Positions 1-5,789 of a DNA stretch of 11,261 nt are shown piece after piece (positions within the stretch are counted from its first letter, which is position 1; the number at the start of each line of letters is the position of its first letter). The position numbers and the translations under genes are program-made. Where the stretch lies: positions 1 through 11,261 of the forward strand of contig NZ_JALAGT010000143.1 of the NCBI RefSeq assembly GCF_022712295.1. Reading direction: 5' to 3'. A model generated the notes under the pieces. It saw nothing but the letters and a program-made list of their open reading frames with translations. It was not told the DNA's origin and ran no database searches. Source of the stretch: Galactobacter sp. (GTDB lineage Bacteria > Actinomycetota > Actinomycetes > Actinomycetales > Micrococcaceae).

Positions 1-47
1 CCCGGGCCGCGGCCACCGGGGCCGTCGGGCATTGGGTAGCCGGGGGT

Positions 48-866
48 TCAGGACTTCTTGCGGCCGGCACGGATGGCTTTCAAGGTCATCTGCGTTCCGA
101 TGACCACCAGGAAGCAGACGAAGAGGATGTTGCCCACCTTGGGGTCCACGACGTGGGCGGTGATGGTGCCGAGCGGGGCCAAGAGGCAGCCCGTACCACC
201 GATGCAGGCGGCTGCCACCAGGTCCACATTGCCGCGGCGGAAGTTCGCGATGGTTCCGGAGAGCGACGTCGGGATCACCATCAGCAGCGAGGTTCCCTTG
301 GCCACGAGGTCTGACACCCCGAAGGCCAGCATCAGCACCGGCATCACCACGATGCCGCCTCCCACGCCGATCAACCCGGACAGGACGCCGGTCAGCAGGC
401 CGAGCAACAGCAGCCCCAGGACGCTGATCACGTTCCAGTCGAAGACCGCATCTCGCGAGGGCACCACCAGGAAGAGGCTGACGGCCACCACCACGAGGAA
501 GGCCACGAAGATCCAGCGGAGGGTGGCCTCGTGCAGCTTGAAGAGCAGACGCACCCCGAGCTGCGCACCGATGATGGCGGCCGCCGCGATGACACCGGCC
601 ACGCCCCAATCCACGTCACCGCGGACGGCATAGGAGACCACACCCACGGCCGCCGTGACGATGATGGCGGCCGAACTGATCCCGGCCGCGGGACGGGCGG
701 CGAAGCCCAGCATCAGCGTCAGCAGGGGCACGATCACCGTGCCGCCTCCCACGCCGAAGAGTCCCGAGAGAAAACCGGCAATGGCGCCGATGATCACGAA
801 GACGATGATGTTGCGACGGCCATGGCGCGGCACGGGCTTGGGCAGCGGGGGAAGTTGGTCTGACAC
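48..866 (-). CDS. TauE/SafE family membrane permease (putative sulfite/organosulfonate exporter)
   Basis: A 272-residue polytopic membrane protein with the internal duplication typical of the TauE/SafE (DUF81) family. The glycine-rich signature appears once in each half, GLFGVGGG at residues 35-42 and GLIGVGGG at 164-171, each followed by a V/M-P turn. Several hydrophobic segments fill residues 20-265, and a basic tail (RAGRKKS) ends the protein. Family members export sulfite, sulfoacetate or related small anions across the cytoplasmic membrane. No sulfur-metabolism gene lies nearby, so the substrate is unknown. I chose the GTG at 866 because a TACGGT hexamer sits 6 nt upstream and no Shine-Dalgarno is visible, which fits a leaderless mRNA. 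The gene diverges from guaB1. Family assignment is firm; function is not. Confidence 0.9.
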   Translation of the reverse strand: MSDQLPPLPKPVPRHGRRNIIVFVIIGAIAGFLSGLFGVGGGTVIVPLLTLMLGFAARPAAGISSAAIIVTAAVGVVSYAVRGDVDWGVAGVIAAAAIIGAQLGVRLLFKLHEATLRWIFVAFLVVVAVSLFLVVPSRDAVFDWNVISVLGLLLLGLLTGVLSGLIGVGGGIVVMPVLMLAFGVSDLVAKGTSLLMVIPTSLSGTIANFRRGNVDLVAAACIGGTGCLLAPLGTITAHVVDPKVGNILFVCFLVVIGTQMTLKAIRAGRKKS

Positions 867-872
867 CGCATC

Positions 873-878
873 ACCGTA
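873..878 (-). promoter_or_regulatory. Candidate leaderless -10 element for the TauE/SafE gene
   Basis: Read on the minus strand, TACGGT matches the actinobacterial TANNNT -10 consensus and is followed by exactly 6 nt (gatgcg) and the GTG start. Transcription would begin at or next to the start codon. A TGTCGC about 16 nt further upstream is at best a weak -35. Confidence 0.45.
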
Positions 879-899
879 TCAACGCTCCCGACCCGCGAC

Positions 900-911
900 A
901 CCCGATCGGGT
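900..911. promoter_or_regulatory. 12-nt perfect palindrome, candidate operator in a divergent promoter region
   Basis: ACCCGATCGGGT is a perfect palindrome near the middle of the 85-bp gap between the divergent TauE/SafE and guaB1 genes, about 40 bp from each start codon. That places it in or near the -35 region of both candidate promoters, so one bound protein could affect both. A 12-nt palindrome alone is not statistically rare in GC-rich DNA. The call rests on its position. Confidence 0.3.
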
Positions 912-939
912 ACCTCCATGACGGTGGTGACCCGCGCCA

Positions 940-945
940 TAGAAT
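940..945 (+). promoter_or_regulatory. Candidate leaderless -10 element for guaB1
   Basis: TAGAAT, a close match to the TANNNT -10 consensus, is followed by 6 nt (cgactc) and the ATG of guaB1. No purine-rich Shine-Dalgarno precedes the start. This spacing is what leaderless actinobacterial promoters show. No convincing -35 hexamer is visible. Confidence 0.6.
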
Positions 946-951
946 CGACTC

Positions 952-2409
952 ATGCGTTTCCTGGACGAGCCCCACGGCCACGACCTGACCTATTCCGACG
1001 TGTTCCTGGTGCCCTCACGCTCCGACGTCACCAGCCGATTCGGCACCGATCTGGCCCCGAACGACGGCACGCCGGCGCGGATTCCGTTGGTGTCCGCGAA
1101 CATGAACGCAGTCACGGGGCCGCGGCTGGCCGCATCCTTGGCCCGCCGCGGTGGCTTGGGTGTACTCCCCCAGGACCTGCCACTGCACGAACTGGCCCAG
1201 GCGATCCGCTGGGTCAAGGATCAGCCGGTGGGCTTCGACACCGCCATCCAGTTGCCGGTCGACGCCACCGTGGCCGAGGCGCTCGGCTACGTACCGGCCA
1301 AGGCCGGGCACGGGATCGTCGTGCAGTCCCGGGAACCTGGACCGGATGGCTCCCCGCGAATCCTGGGCGCCGTCCCCGCCCAGCGTTTCGCCGACACCGC
1401 TCCTGCGCTGATGCTCTCCGAGTTCCTGGACGAGTCCGTCACCTCGCTGTCCGTGGAACAGACAGCGGATGCGCGCGCCGCGTTCGACACGCTCGTGGCC
1501 GCCGACCTGGACTTCGCTCCCGTCCGTGACGGCGAACGGGTCGTGGGAACCATCTCCCGCACCGGCGCACTGCGCTCCTCCATCTATCCAGCCGCCGTGG
1601 ACGCGCACGGTCGCCTGGCCGTGGCCGCCGCCATCGGCATCAACGGCGATGTCGAGGCCAAGGCCCGCGCCCTCAAGGAGGCAGGCGCCGACGTCCTCGT
1701 GGTGGACACAGCGCACGGCCACCAGGAGGGAACCGTCCGCGCCGTCGCCACGGTGGCCGAACTGGATCTCGGCCTGCCCATCGTGGCAGGCAACGTCGTG
1801 ACGCCGGAGGGCGTCAACGACCTCGTGGACGCCGGCGCCACCATCCTCAAGGTGGGCGTGGGCCCGGGCGCCATGTGCACCACCCGCATGATGACGGCCG
1901 TTGGACGCCCCCAGTTCTCCGCCGTACTGGACACCGCGGAGGCCGCCCGCGCCCACGGCGCCCACGTCTGGGCCGACGGCGGTGTCCGCTACCCCCGCGA
2001 CGTCGCCCTCGCGCTGGCCGCAGGCGCGGCCTCCGTCATGATCGGCTCCTGGTTCACCGGCACCATCGAGGCTCCCGGCCGGGTCCTGTTCGACGACGCC
2101 GGCCGCGCCTACAAGGAGAACTGGGGCATGGCCTCCGCCCGCGCCGTCAACGACCGCTTCTCCCATCTGGACGCGTACGAGTTCGCCCGCAAGCAGCTGT
2201 TCGCCGAAGGGATCTCCTCCTCCACCATCTACCTGGACCCGTTGCGGCCCTCCGTGGAGGATCTCGTGGACATGATCACCTCAGGCGTACGTTCCTCCAT
2301 GACCTACGCCGGCGCACACGATCTGACGGCCTTCCACGACCGTGCCGTGGTGGGTATCCAGTCCGCCGCCGGGTACGAGGAGGGCAAGGCGCTGCCGGTT
2401 TCCTGGTGA
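952..2409 (+). CDS. guaB1: GuaB1 family IMP dehydrogenase-related protein (probable GMP reductase)
   Basis: A 485-residue (beta/alpha)8-barrel enzyme of the IMPDH/GMP reductase family. Visible motifs are NMNAVTG at residues 50-56, a CBS-pair-like insert around 95-205, DTAHGH at 252-257, the loop GVGPGAMCTTR with catalytic Cys309, and ADGGVRYPRD at 341-350. The substrate-side flap after residue 400 differs from GuaB2-type IMPDH. Actinobacteria carry this paralogue beside the essential GuaB2, and the mycobacterial GuaB1 has been characterised as an NADPH-dependent GMP reductase with a regulatory CBS module. The likely role is therefore conversion of GMP to IMP in purine salvage in the cytoplasm. 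The ATG is supported by the TAGAAT hexamer 6 nt upstream. The gene appears monocistronic. Confidence 0.9.
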   Translation: MRFLDEPHGHDLTYSDVFLVPSRSDVTSRFGTDLAPNDGTPARIPLVSANMNAVTGPRLAASLARRGGLGVLPQDLPLHELAQAIRWVKDQPVGFDTAIQLPVDATVAEALGYVPAKAGHGIVVQSREPGPDGSPRILGAVPAQRFADTAPALMLSEFLDESVTSLSVEQTADARAAFDTLVAADLDFAPVRDGERVVGTISRTGALRSSIYPAAVDAHGRLAVAAAIGINGDVEAKARALKEAGADVLVVDTAHGHQEGTVRAVATVAELDLGLPIVAGNVVTPEGVNDLVDAGATILKVGVGPGAMCTTRMMTAVGRPQFSAVLDTAEAARAHGAHVWADGGVRYPRDVALALAAGAASVMIGSWFTGTIEAPGRVLFDDAGRAYKENWGMASARAVNDRFSHLDAYEFARKQLFAEGISSSTIYLDPLRPSVEDLVDMITSGVRSSMTYAGAHDLTAFHDRAVVGIQSAAGYEEGKALPVSW

Positions 2410-2431
2410 TACGGGTTCCTAGCGATACGGG

Positions 2432-2447
2432 CCGGCGCCGACGCCGG
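2432..2447 (+). terminator. Small GC hairpin after guaB1, weak terminator candidate
   Basis: CCGGCG and CGCCGG form a perfect 6-bp stem with a 4-nt loop, starting 23 nt after the guaB1 stop. No U-tract follows, so this is a weak call. An 8-nt direct repeat GATACGGG (2408-2415 and 2424-2431) lies just before it. Confidence 0.25.
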
Positions 2448-2484
2448 GGACGGTGCCGATGACGGCTCGTGCTCCCTCGTGGCC

Positions 2485-2490
2485 TAGCGT
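2485..2490 (+). promoter_or_regulatory. Candidate -10 element for the serine hydrolase gene
   Basis: TAGCGT fits TANNNT and lies about 95 nt upstream of the serine hydrolase start. A TGACGG at 2460-2465 could serve as -35, but the 19-nt spacer is long. The call is weak. If it is right, the two palindromes at 2508-2531 would fall just downstream of the transcription start, in a repressor-type position. Confidence 0.25.
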
Positions 2491-2507
2491 GGAACGGGAT
2501 GCGACCC

Positions 2508-2531
2508 CACCGGCCGGTGCCGACCGGTCGG
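2508..2531. repeat. Two abutting 12-nt perfect palindromes upstream of the serine hydrolase gene
   Basis: CACCGGCCGGTG (2508-2519) is followed with no gap by CCGACCGGTCGG (2520-2531). Each is a perfect palindrome and they share the core ACCGG/CCGGT. They lie 53-76 nt upstream of the GTG start. The arrangement resembles a tandem operator for a dimeric repressor, or could fold as RNA in the leader. No regulator gene adjoins it. Confidence 0.4.
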
Positions 2532-2583
2532 TTGATTCCATCCCTGATCCACTTCTTCGAACTCTTTCCCCAAGGAGACCTGC

Positions 2584-3594
2584 GTGAGCATCACTGAGAT
2601 TCTGGCCCATTCGCGGGTCCCGGGCGCCCAGATGATCCACCGCCGCGGCTCAGAGGTGGTCTCGGAGATCAACCACGGCCACCTCTCCGTTGCCACGACA
2701 TCGGCGCCGGTCACCTCGGCTTCGGTGTTCCAGGCGGCCTCGCTGTCCAAGGTGGTGTTCTCGTATCTGACCTTGCGGGCCGTGGACTCCGGGCAGCTGG
2801 AGTTGGACACCCCGCTGAGCGCCTACTTCGACTCGCCGCGGACCCACGAATCCGAGGCCGCACGTGCCATCACCGCCCGTCAGGCGCTGAACCACACCAC
2901 CGGCCTCCCCAACTGGGTGGACGGCGCGGGTACAGAGGATTCCGTACTCAACCCCCACGTCGCTCCAGGCACACGTTTCACCTATTCCGGCGACGGCTTC
3001 TTCCCGCTGCAGCAGACCCTGGAGGCGCTGGACGGGAGGCCATTGGAGCTCATGGCACAACAGGACCTGTTCTCCTCGTTCGGCATGGAGGATTCATCCT
3101 TCGTCTTCCGGGAGGCAGACGCTTCGCGAACCGCGGCCGGGCACGGAGCCGACGGCACGGGGACGGGGATCAGCCGTTTCCGGCGAGCCAACTCCGCCTT
3201 CACTTTGACGACCGCGGCGCGGGACTACTCGCGTTTCCTCGAGCTGGCGGTCTGCCACGGTGAGGGACTGCGGCCGGACACCCACGTGGCCTGGCTGAGC
3301 ACCTCCTCCGATGCGCGGCTGACAACAGAGCGCAGCGAGGGCGAGACGCCGACCGTGACGTGGGGACTGGGTGTGGGTTTGGAAGCGAACCGGCACGGAC
3401 CGGCCGTGTGGCATTGGGGCGACAACGGCAACCACCGGGCCTTCTTCGTCGCTGTCCCCGATCGCGACGAGTCCGTGGTGATGTTCTTCAACTCGGCCAA
3501 CGGCCAGAAGGCGGCCGCGCCCATCCTTGAACGCGTGCTCCCCGGCCGACGCTTCGCGTCACTGGACTGGGTGGACGCCTACGACCGCGGCTGA
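2584..3594 (+). CDS. Serine hydrolase, class C beta-lactamase-like family
   Basis: A 336-residue protein of the beta-lactamase/transpeptidase-like (COG1680) fold. The nucleophile motif SxxK is SLSK, with Ser53 and Lys56. HTTGLP at 104-109 is the usual loop of the family. The second motif is Tyr134-Ser-Gly, where class C beta-lactamases have Tyr-x-Asn. His277-Trp-Gly279 replaces the KTG triad, as in esterase and peptidase relatives. There is no signal peptide or membrane segment, so the protein should be cytoplasmic and is unlikely to be a periplasmic-type beta-lactamase. The substrate (ester, amide or D-amino peptide) cannot be read from the sequence. GTG at 2584 is chosen because AAGGAG at 2572-2577 sits 6 nt before it. 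It converges on the acylphosphatase gene. Confidence 0.88.
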   Translation: MSITEILAHSRVPGAQMIHRRGSEVVSEINHGHLSVATTSAPVTSASVFQAASLSKVVFSYLTLRAVDSGQLELDTPLSAYFDSPRTHESEAARAITARQALNHTTGLPNWVDGAGTEDSVLNPHVAPGTRFTYSGDGFFPLQQTLEALDGRPLELMAQQDLFSSFGMEDSSFVFREADASRTAAGHGADGTGTGISRFRRANSAFTLTTAARDYSRFLELAVCHGEGLRPDTHVAWLSTSSDARLTTERSEGETPTVTWGLGVGLEANRHGPAVWHWGDNGNHRAFFVAVPDRDESVVMFFNSANGQKAAAPILERVLPGRRFASLDWVDAYDRG

Positions 3595-3624
3595 GGTCAC
3601 GTTCCCTCAGCTGAGGTCGCGGTC
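3583..3624. terminator. Hairpin-rich convergent junction, probable bidirectional terminator
   Basis: GCTGAGG (3590-3596) pairs with CCTCAGC (3605-3611) around an 8-nt loop. Flanking GACCGCG (3583-3589) can pair with CGCGGTC (3618-3624). CCTCAGCTGAGG (3605-3616) is itself a perfect 12-nt palindrome, and GCTGAGGTC occurs twice (3590-3598, 3610-3618), so several folds compete. The structure spans the serine hydrolase stop codon and ends 1 bp short of the acylphosphatase stop. There is no U-tract, so termination is inferred from position and structure. Confidence 0.45.
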
Positions 3625-3625
3625 C

Positions 3626-3898
3626 TCAGGCCACGTGGAAACCGCCGCCGGCCACACCCTCGCCACGGTCCTGGACCTCCACACGGTCCACCGAGGCCGT
3701 GCGCGGACCATGCTGCAGCCAGTCGAGCATCGTCTCAACAACCGCAGCCTCCCCCACGAGTTCCGCCTGCACCGTACCGTCCAGCAGGTTCTTCACCCAT
3801 CCGTCCAGCGCCAGTCGCTCTGCTTCCCGTGCCGTGGAGAAACGAAAACCCACTCCTTGAACAAGACCGTGAATCTTGACTCGTACTCGCACAATCAT
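3626..3898 (-). CDS. Acylphosphatase
   Basis: A 90-residue protein matching the full acylphosphatase domain, the usual length of the family. The active-site signature GLVQGVGFR spans residues 11-19, with the phosphate-binding loop ending in catalytic Arg19. Catalytic Asn37 lies in WVKNL (34-38) and is followed by DGTVQ. It hydrolyses carboxyl-phosphate bonds of acyl phosphates in the cytoplasm. The physiological substrate in bacteria is generally unclear. The ATG at 3898 is preceded by TAGCAT and a 6-nt spacer with no Shine-Dalgarno, again like a leaderless transcript. It stands alone between lsr2, which lies upstream on the same strand behind a strong terminator, and the convergent serine hydrolase. 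Confidence 0.93.
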   Translation of the reverse strand: MIVRVRVKIHGLVQGVGFRFSTAREAERLALDGWVKNLLDGTVQAELVGEAAVVETMLDWLQHGPRTASVDRVEVQDRGEGVAGGGFHVA

Positions 3899-3904
3899 GG
3901 GGCC

Positions 3905-3910
3905 ATGCTA
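3905..3910 (-). promoter_or_regulatory. Candidate leaderless -10 element for the acylphosphatase gene
   Basis: On the minus strand TAGCAT is followed by GGCCCC (6 nt) and the ATG. The spacing is identical to that before guaB1 and the TauE/SafE gene. No -35 is evident. Confidence 0.45.
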
Positions 3911-4002
3911 TTCACGTTCGCCGCGGAACAACACCACATCTGTCGCCACACCACGGCCCCACTGCAGCGCGTGTCCACATGCAGCACTCGACCCTTGACA
4001 CG

Positions 4003-4041
4003 CAAAACTGCCCCCAATGCCACGCATTGAGGGCAGTTTTG
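4003..4041. terminator. Strong bidirectional stem-loop terminator
   Basis: Two 18-nt arms (4003-4020 and 4024-4041) pair with a single mismatch around a 3-nt loop. Each arm has an outer CAAAACTG/CAGTTTTG segment, so the transcript from either strand carries UUUU in its descending arm, as in bidirectional intrinsic terminators. It is the strongest inverted repeat I found. On the minus strand it would stop read-through from lsr2 into the acylphosphatase gene, or end a small transcript from the intervening DNA. Confidence 0.75.
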
Positions 4042-4170
4042 TGAGCCCAAGAGGCCGAACCCCGGTTCGTGAGAACGTTCATCCATCGGATGAAACTATT
4101 CGCCGAATCGATCCCGCCTCGACAGGATCGCGAGGGCCGTCACCCACCGCCATGACGTAATAGTCACTCA
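4042..4170. other. Structured intergenic DNA between the two hairpins downstream of lsr2
   Basis: Together with the flanking hairpins this fills the 315-bp gene-free stretch 3899-4213. It holds CGAAC/GTTCG (4056-4069, 4-nt loop), the palindrome GAACGTTC (4073-4080), and the 7-bp inverted repeat TTCATCC/GGATGAA (4078-4084 and 4088-4094). On the minus strand an AATAGT/TAGTTT -10-like sequence lies just upstream of these repeats, and the strong stem at 4003-4041 follows them. This layout would suit a small RNA of roughly 100 nt on the minus strand, but the promoter is weak. I find no tRNA and no credible protein gene here. Confidence 0.3.
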
Positions 4171-4200
4171 AGTAGATAGCGGCGATGCCGCAAAACTACT
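4171..4200 (-). terminator. Two-tier hairpin just after lsr2, candidate terminator
   Basis: On the minus strand AGTAG and CTACT form an outer stem and GCGGC/GCCGC with a 3-nt loop an inner stem, separated by a TTTT/TAT internal loop. It begins 13 nt after the lsr2 stop codon, the expected position for its terminator. The stem is imperfect and no long U-tract follows, so the larger hairpin at 4003-4041 may act as a backup. Confidence 0.4.
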
Positions 4201-4213
4201 AAGTAGAAATCAC

Positions 4214-4573
4214 TCAGTGGGCGTCGTAGTATGCCTGCTTGACTTCCTCGGGGATGCGTCCACGTTCACCCAGGGTGGTCATGACACCCTGCGCGTTGCG
4301 GTACTCGACATTGTTGTCCTGAGCCCACTTGCGAATCGCAGCCATTTCATTGCTGTTGCTCGCTGCGGCTGCACGGCGGGGCCTGGAGGCTGCGGCCAGG
4401 CCGCGCACCTCTACAGCCTTCTCCAAGAACGGCGACAGGGCGTCGGCCAGCTTTTCGCGGCCGGCGGGGCCCAGGTCGATGCCGTAGGTCTTCCCACGGA
4501 AAGCGAACTGAACATTCTGTACGTCGTCAGTGGAACCATCCAGGTCATCCACGCGAGTCACGATCTCGGCCAT
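4214..4573 (-). CDS. lsr2: Lsr2 family nucleoid-associated protein (H-NS-like xenogeneic silencer)
   Basis: A 119-residue protein with the two-domain Lsr2 layout. The N-terminal dimerisation domain has VDDLDG at 8-13, then a YGIDL strand and a helix to about residue 55. A short basic Ala/Arg/Ser linker covers about 57-75. The C-terminal DNA-binding domain runs from MAAIRKWA to the end, with the AT-minor-groove motif Arg104-Gly-Arg106 followed by IPEEV. Lsr2 bridges AT-rich DNA and silences horizontally acquired genes. Unusually, 19 residues separate WA (83-84) from RGR, against 9 in the mycobacterial protein, so the loop before the hook is about 10 residues longer. The ATG at 4573 has AGGAG 7 nt upstream. 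The AT-rich upstream region may allow autoregulation. Confidence 0.92.
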   Translation of the reverse strand: MAEIVTRVDDLDGSTDDVQNVQFAFRGKTYGIDLGPAGREKLADALSPFLEKAVEVRGLAAASRPRRAAAASNSNEMAAIRKWAQDNNVEYRNAQGVMTTLGERGRIPEEVKQAYYDAH

Positions 4574-4653
4574 GGCACTACTCCTCTCGAGAGACTACAT
4601 TTTCCGGTTCGGACTTTATCAGATAAATATCCGCCCGTGCGAGTCGATTGCCA

Positions 4654-4683
4654 TTTATCCACAGCCCACACTCAGGATGACAA
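4654..4683 (-). promoter_or_regulatory. Candidate lsr2 promoter
   Basis: On the minus strand TTGTCA (4683-4678) is separated by 18 nt from GATAAA (4659-4654), giving a leader of about 75 nt before the ATG. A second GATAAA at 4620-4615, next to the AT-rich stretch GATATTTATC, is an alternative -10 without a good -35. The region is clearly more AT-rich than its surroundings, as expected of a self-regulated nucleoid-protein gene. Confidence 0.4.
4655..4663 (+). promoter_or_regulatory. Perfect-consensus DnaA box upstream of lsr2
   Basis: TTATCCACA matches the DnaA-box consensus TTATNCACA exactly. It overlaps the proposed lsr2 -10 hexamer, so bound DnaA would be expected to interfere with transcription. 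I found no second box nearby, so this is not an origin. A chance match cannot be excluded. Confidence 0.4.
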
Positions 4684-4757
4684 ATCATTCAACTGCTGAT
4701 GTATCAGTGCTTCGACTCATCACCCCAACCACGCGAGGTTGCGCTCGGCCGACACAC

Positions 4758-5789
4758 CTATACCTCGTTCCCCGATTCGACCGCTCCTCCACGCCTGTTC
4801 ATCATTGCCGGCACGGCCCGGACCATGACCACCATCATCACCAGTTCCACCAGAGTTTGCGTGACCACGGCCACAACCACAACATTTCCCGAACCGACGT
4901 TTGCATCGCCCCATGAAAGCGCTAACGGCAACACCACCAACGAATTTCTTGTGACACCGGAAAACACCACGGCGATACGAGACGTCATCGGCAAGCCGAT
5001 CCACCGGCCCACCACGAGGCCCGTCGCCACCATCACCACCGCGAATCCCACATAGACGGGGACCAAGACCAGCAACGATCGCCATCGCTGCGCCACCGCC
5101 CCACTATGGGCCGCGACCACCAACGCCAAGGTCAGCATCATGAGTGCCACCATGCACCGCTCGGCGACACTCATCACGGCAGCACCCACCTGACCACGTC
5201 GCCCGTCCCGAGCGGCCCACCACTGCGTGGCCCACGCCGCGGACAACGGCAGCAGGATCAGCCACACGAAGGCCCAGACAAAGGGGCCAAGCCGAATGGA
5301 CTCCGTGCCGTCGGAACCCACGAACCACCACAACCACAGCGGCAGCAGGCACATCTGCGTCAGCATCAGCAGCGGAGACGAGGCCAGCAGGCGTTCACGG
5401 TCGCCGCCTGCCAGCCCGGTGAACACCATCACGTAGTCCACGCACGGACACACCAGCACCAGGACGGCCCCGGCCAGGAGGCCGGGATCGTTGGACACCA
5501 ACCGCGTGCATATCCAGGCCACGGCCGGCCCGAGGACGAAGTTGACCGCCAGCAGCGTGATGAGGAAACGAGCATCCCGTACGGCGACTCCCAGTCGAGC
5601 GACCGGCACCGCAAGGAACGTCGCATAGATCAACAGGGCCAGGACCGGGTTCACGAACGCATCCGCCCAGCCACCGAGGCGAGGCAGCCCCACGCCGAGG
5701 AGCGCACCGACCACGATGGCGAGCAGGTACAGCGGAACCTGCCACCGTTCCATCCAGGCGGCCACGCCACCGGAGCGTTCGGCGCTCAC
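4758..5789 (-). CDS. BASS/Acr3-like permease, coupled to the epimerase gene
   Basis: A 343-residue, very hydrophobic protein with about ten predicted membrane segments. It resembles the bile acid:sodium symporter/Acr3 superfamily, whose members are often labelled arsenic resistance proteins. Visible family-like features are CPCVDYV at residues 114-120, in the segment corresponding to the cysteine-bearing helix of Acr3, and TRNSLVVLPLAL at 280-291 in a late helix. The N-F-E motif of true Acr3 late helices is not evident. The GTG start at 5789 overlaps the TGA stop of the preceding epimerase gene (GTGA), which indicates translational coupling. An open frame continues upstream to 5822 but lies inside the epimerase gene. 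Coupling to an amino-acid epimerase and the absence of arsR or arsC suggest import or export of an organic acid or imino acid rather than arsenite. That is inference. Confidence 0.82.
   Translation of the reverse strand: MSAERSGGVAAWMERWQVPLYLLAIVVGALLGVGLPRLGGWADAFVNPVLALLIYATFLAVPVARLGVAVRDARFLITLLAVNFVLGPAVAWICTRLVSNDPGLLAGAVLVLVCPCVDYVMVFTGLAGGDRERLLASSPLLMLTQMCLLPLWLWWFVGSDGTESIRLGPFVWAFVWLILLPLSAAWATQWWAARDGRRGQVGAAVMSVAERCMVALMMLTLALVVAAHSGAVAQRWRSLLVLVPVYVGFAVVMVATGLVVGRWIGLPMTSRIAVVFSGVTRNSLVVLPLALSWGDANVGSGNVVVVAVVTQTLVELVMMVVMVRAVPAMMNRRGGAVESGNEV

Noticed and set aside
3527..4030. A 167-codon plus-strand frame overlapping the serine hydrolase end and the acylphosphatase gene.
   Set aside because: Low-complexity translation with no recognisable domain, antisense to a well-supported acylphosphatase.
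3895..4086. A 63-codon minus-strand frame with a CPQC motif that overlaps the acylphosphatase start by ATGA.
   Set aside because: Its ATG lies inside an inverted repeat, it has no ribosome binding site, and the strong 18-bp terminator stem runs through its middle. The acylphosphatase gene has its own promoter-like hexamer.
4042..4100. A GGTTCG sequence that recalls a tRNA T-loop.
   Set aside because: No acceptor stem, anticodon arm or proper T-arm could be built around it on either strand.
4655..4663. The DnaA box as part of a replication origin.
   Set aside because: Only one box is present, with no cluster, no unwinding-element layout and no dnaA or dnaN gene nearby.
4217..4699. A 160-codon plus-strand frame opposite lsr2.
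   Set aside because: Antisense shadow of a clearly recognised lsr2 gene; no domain or ribosome binding site.
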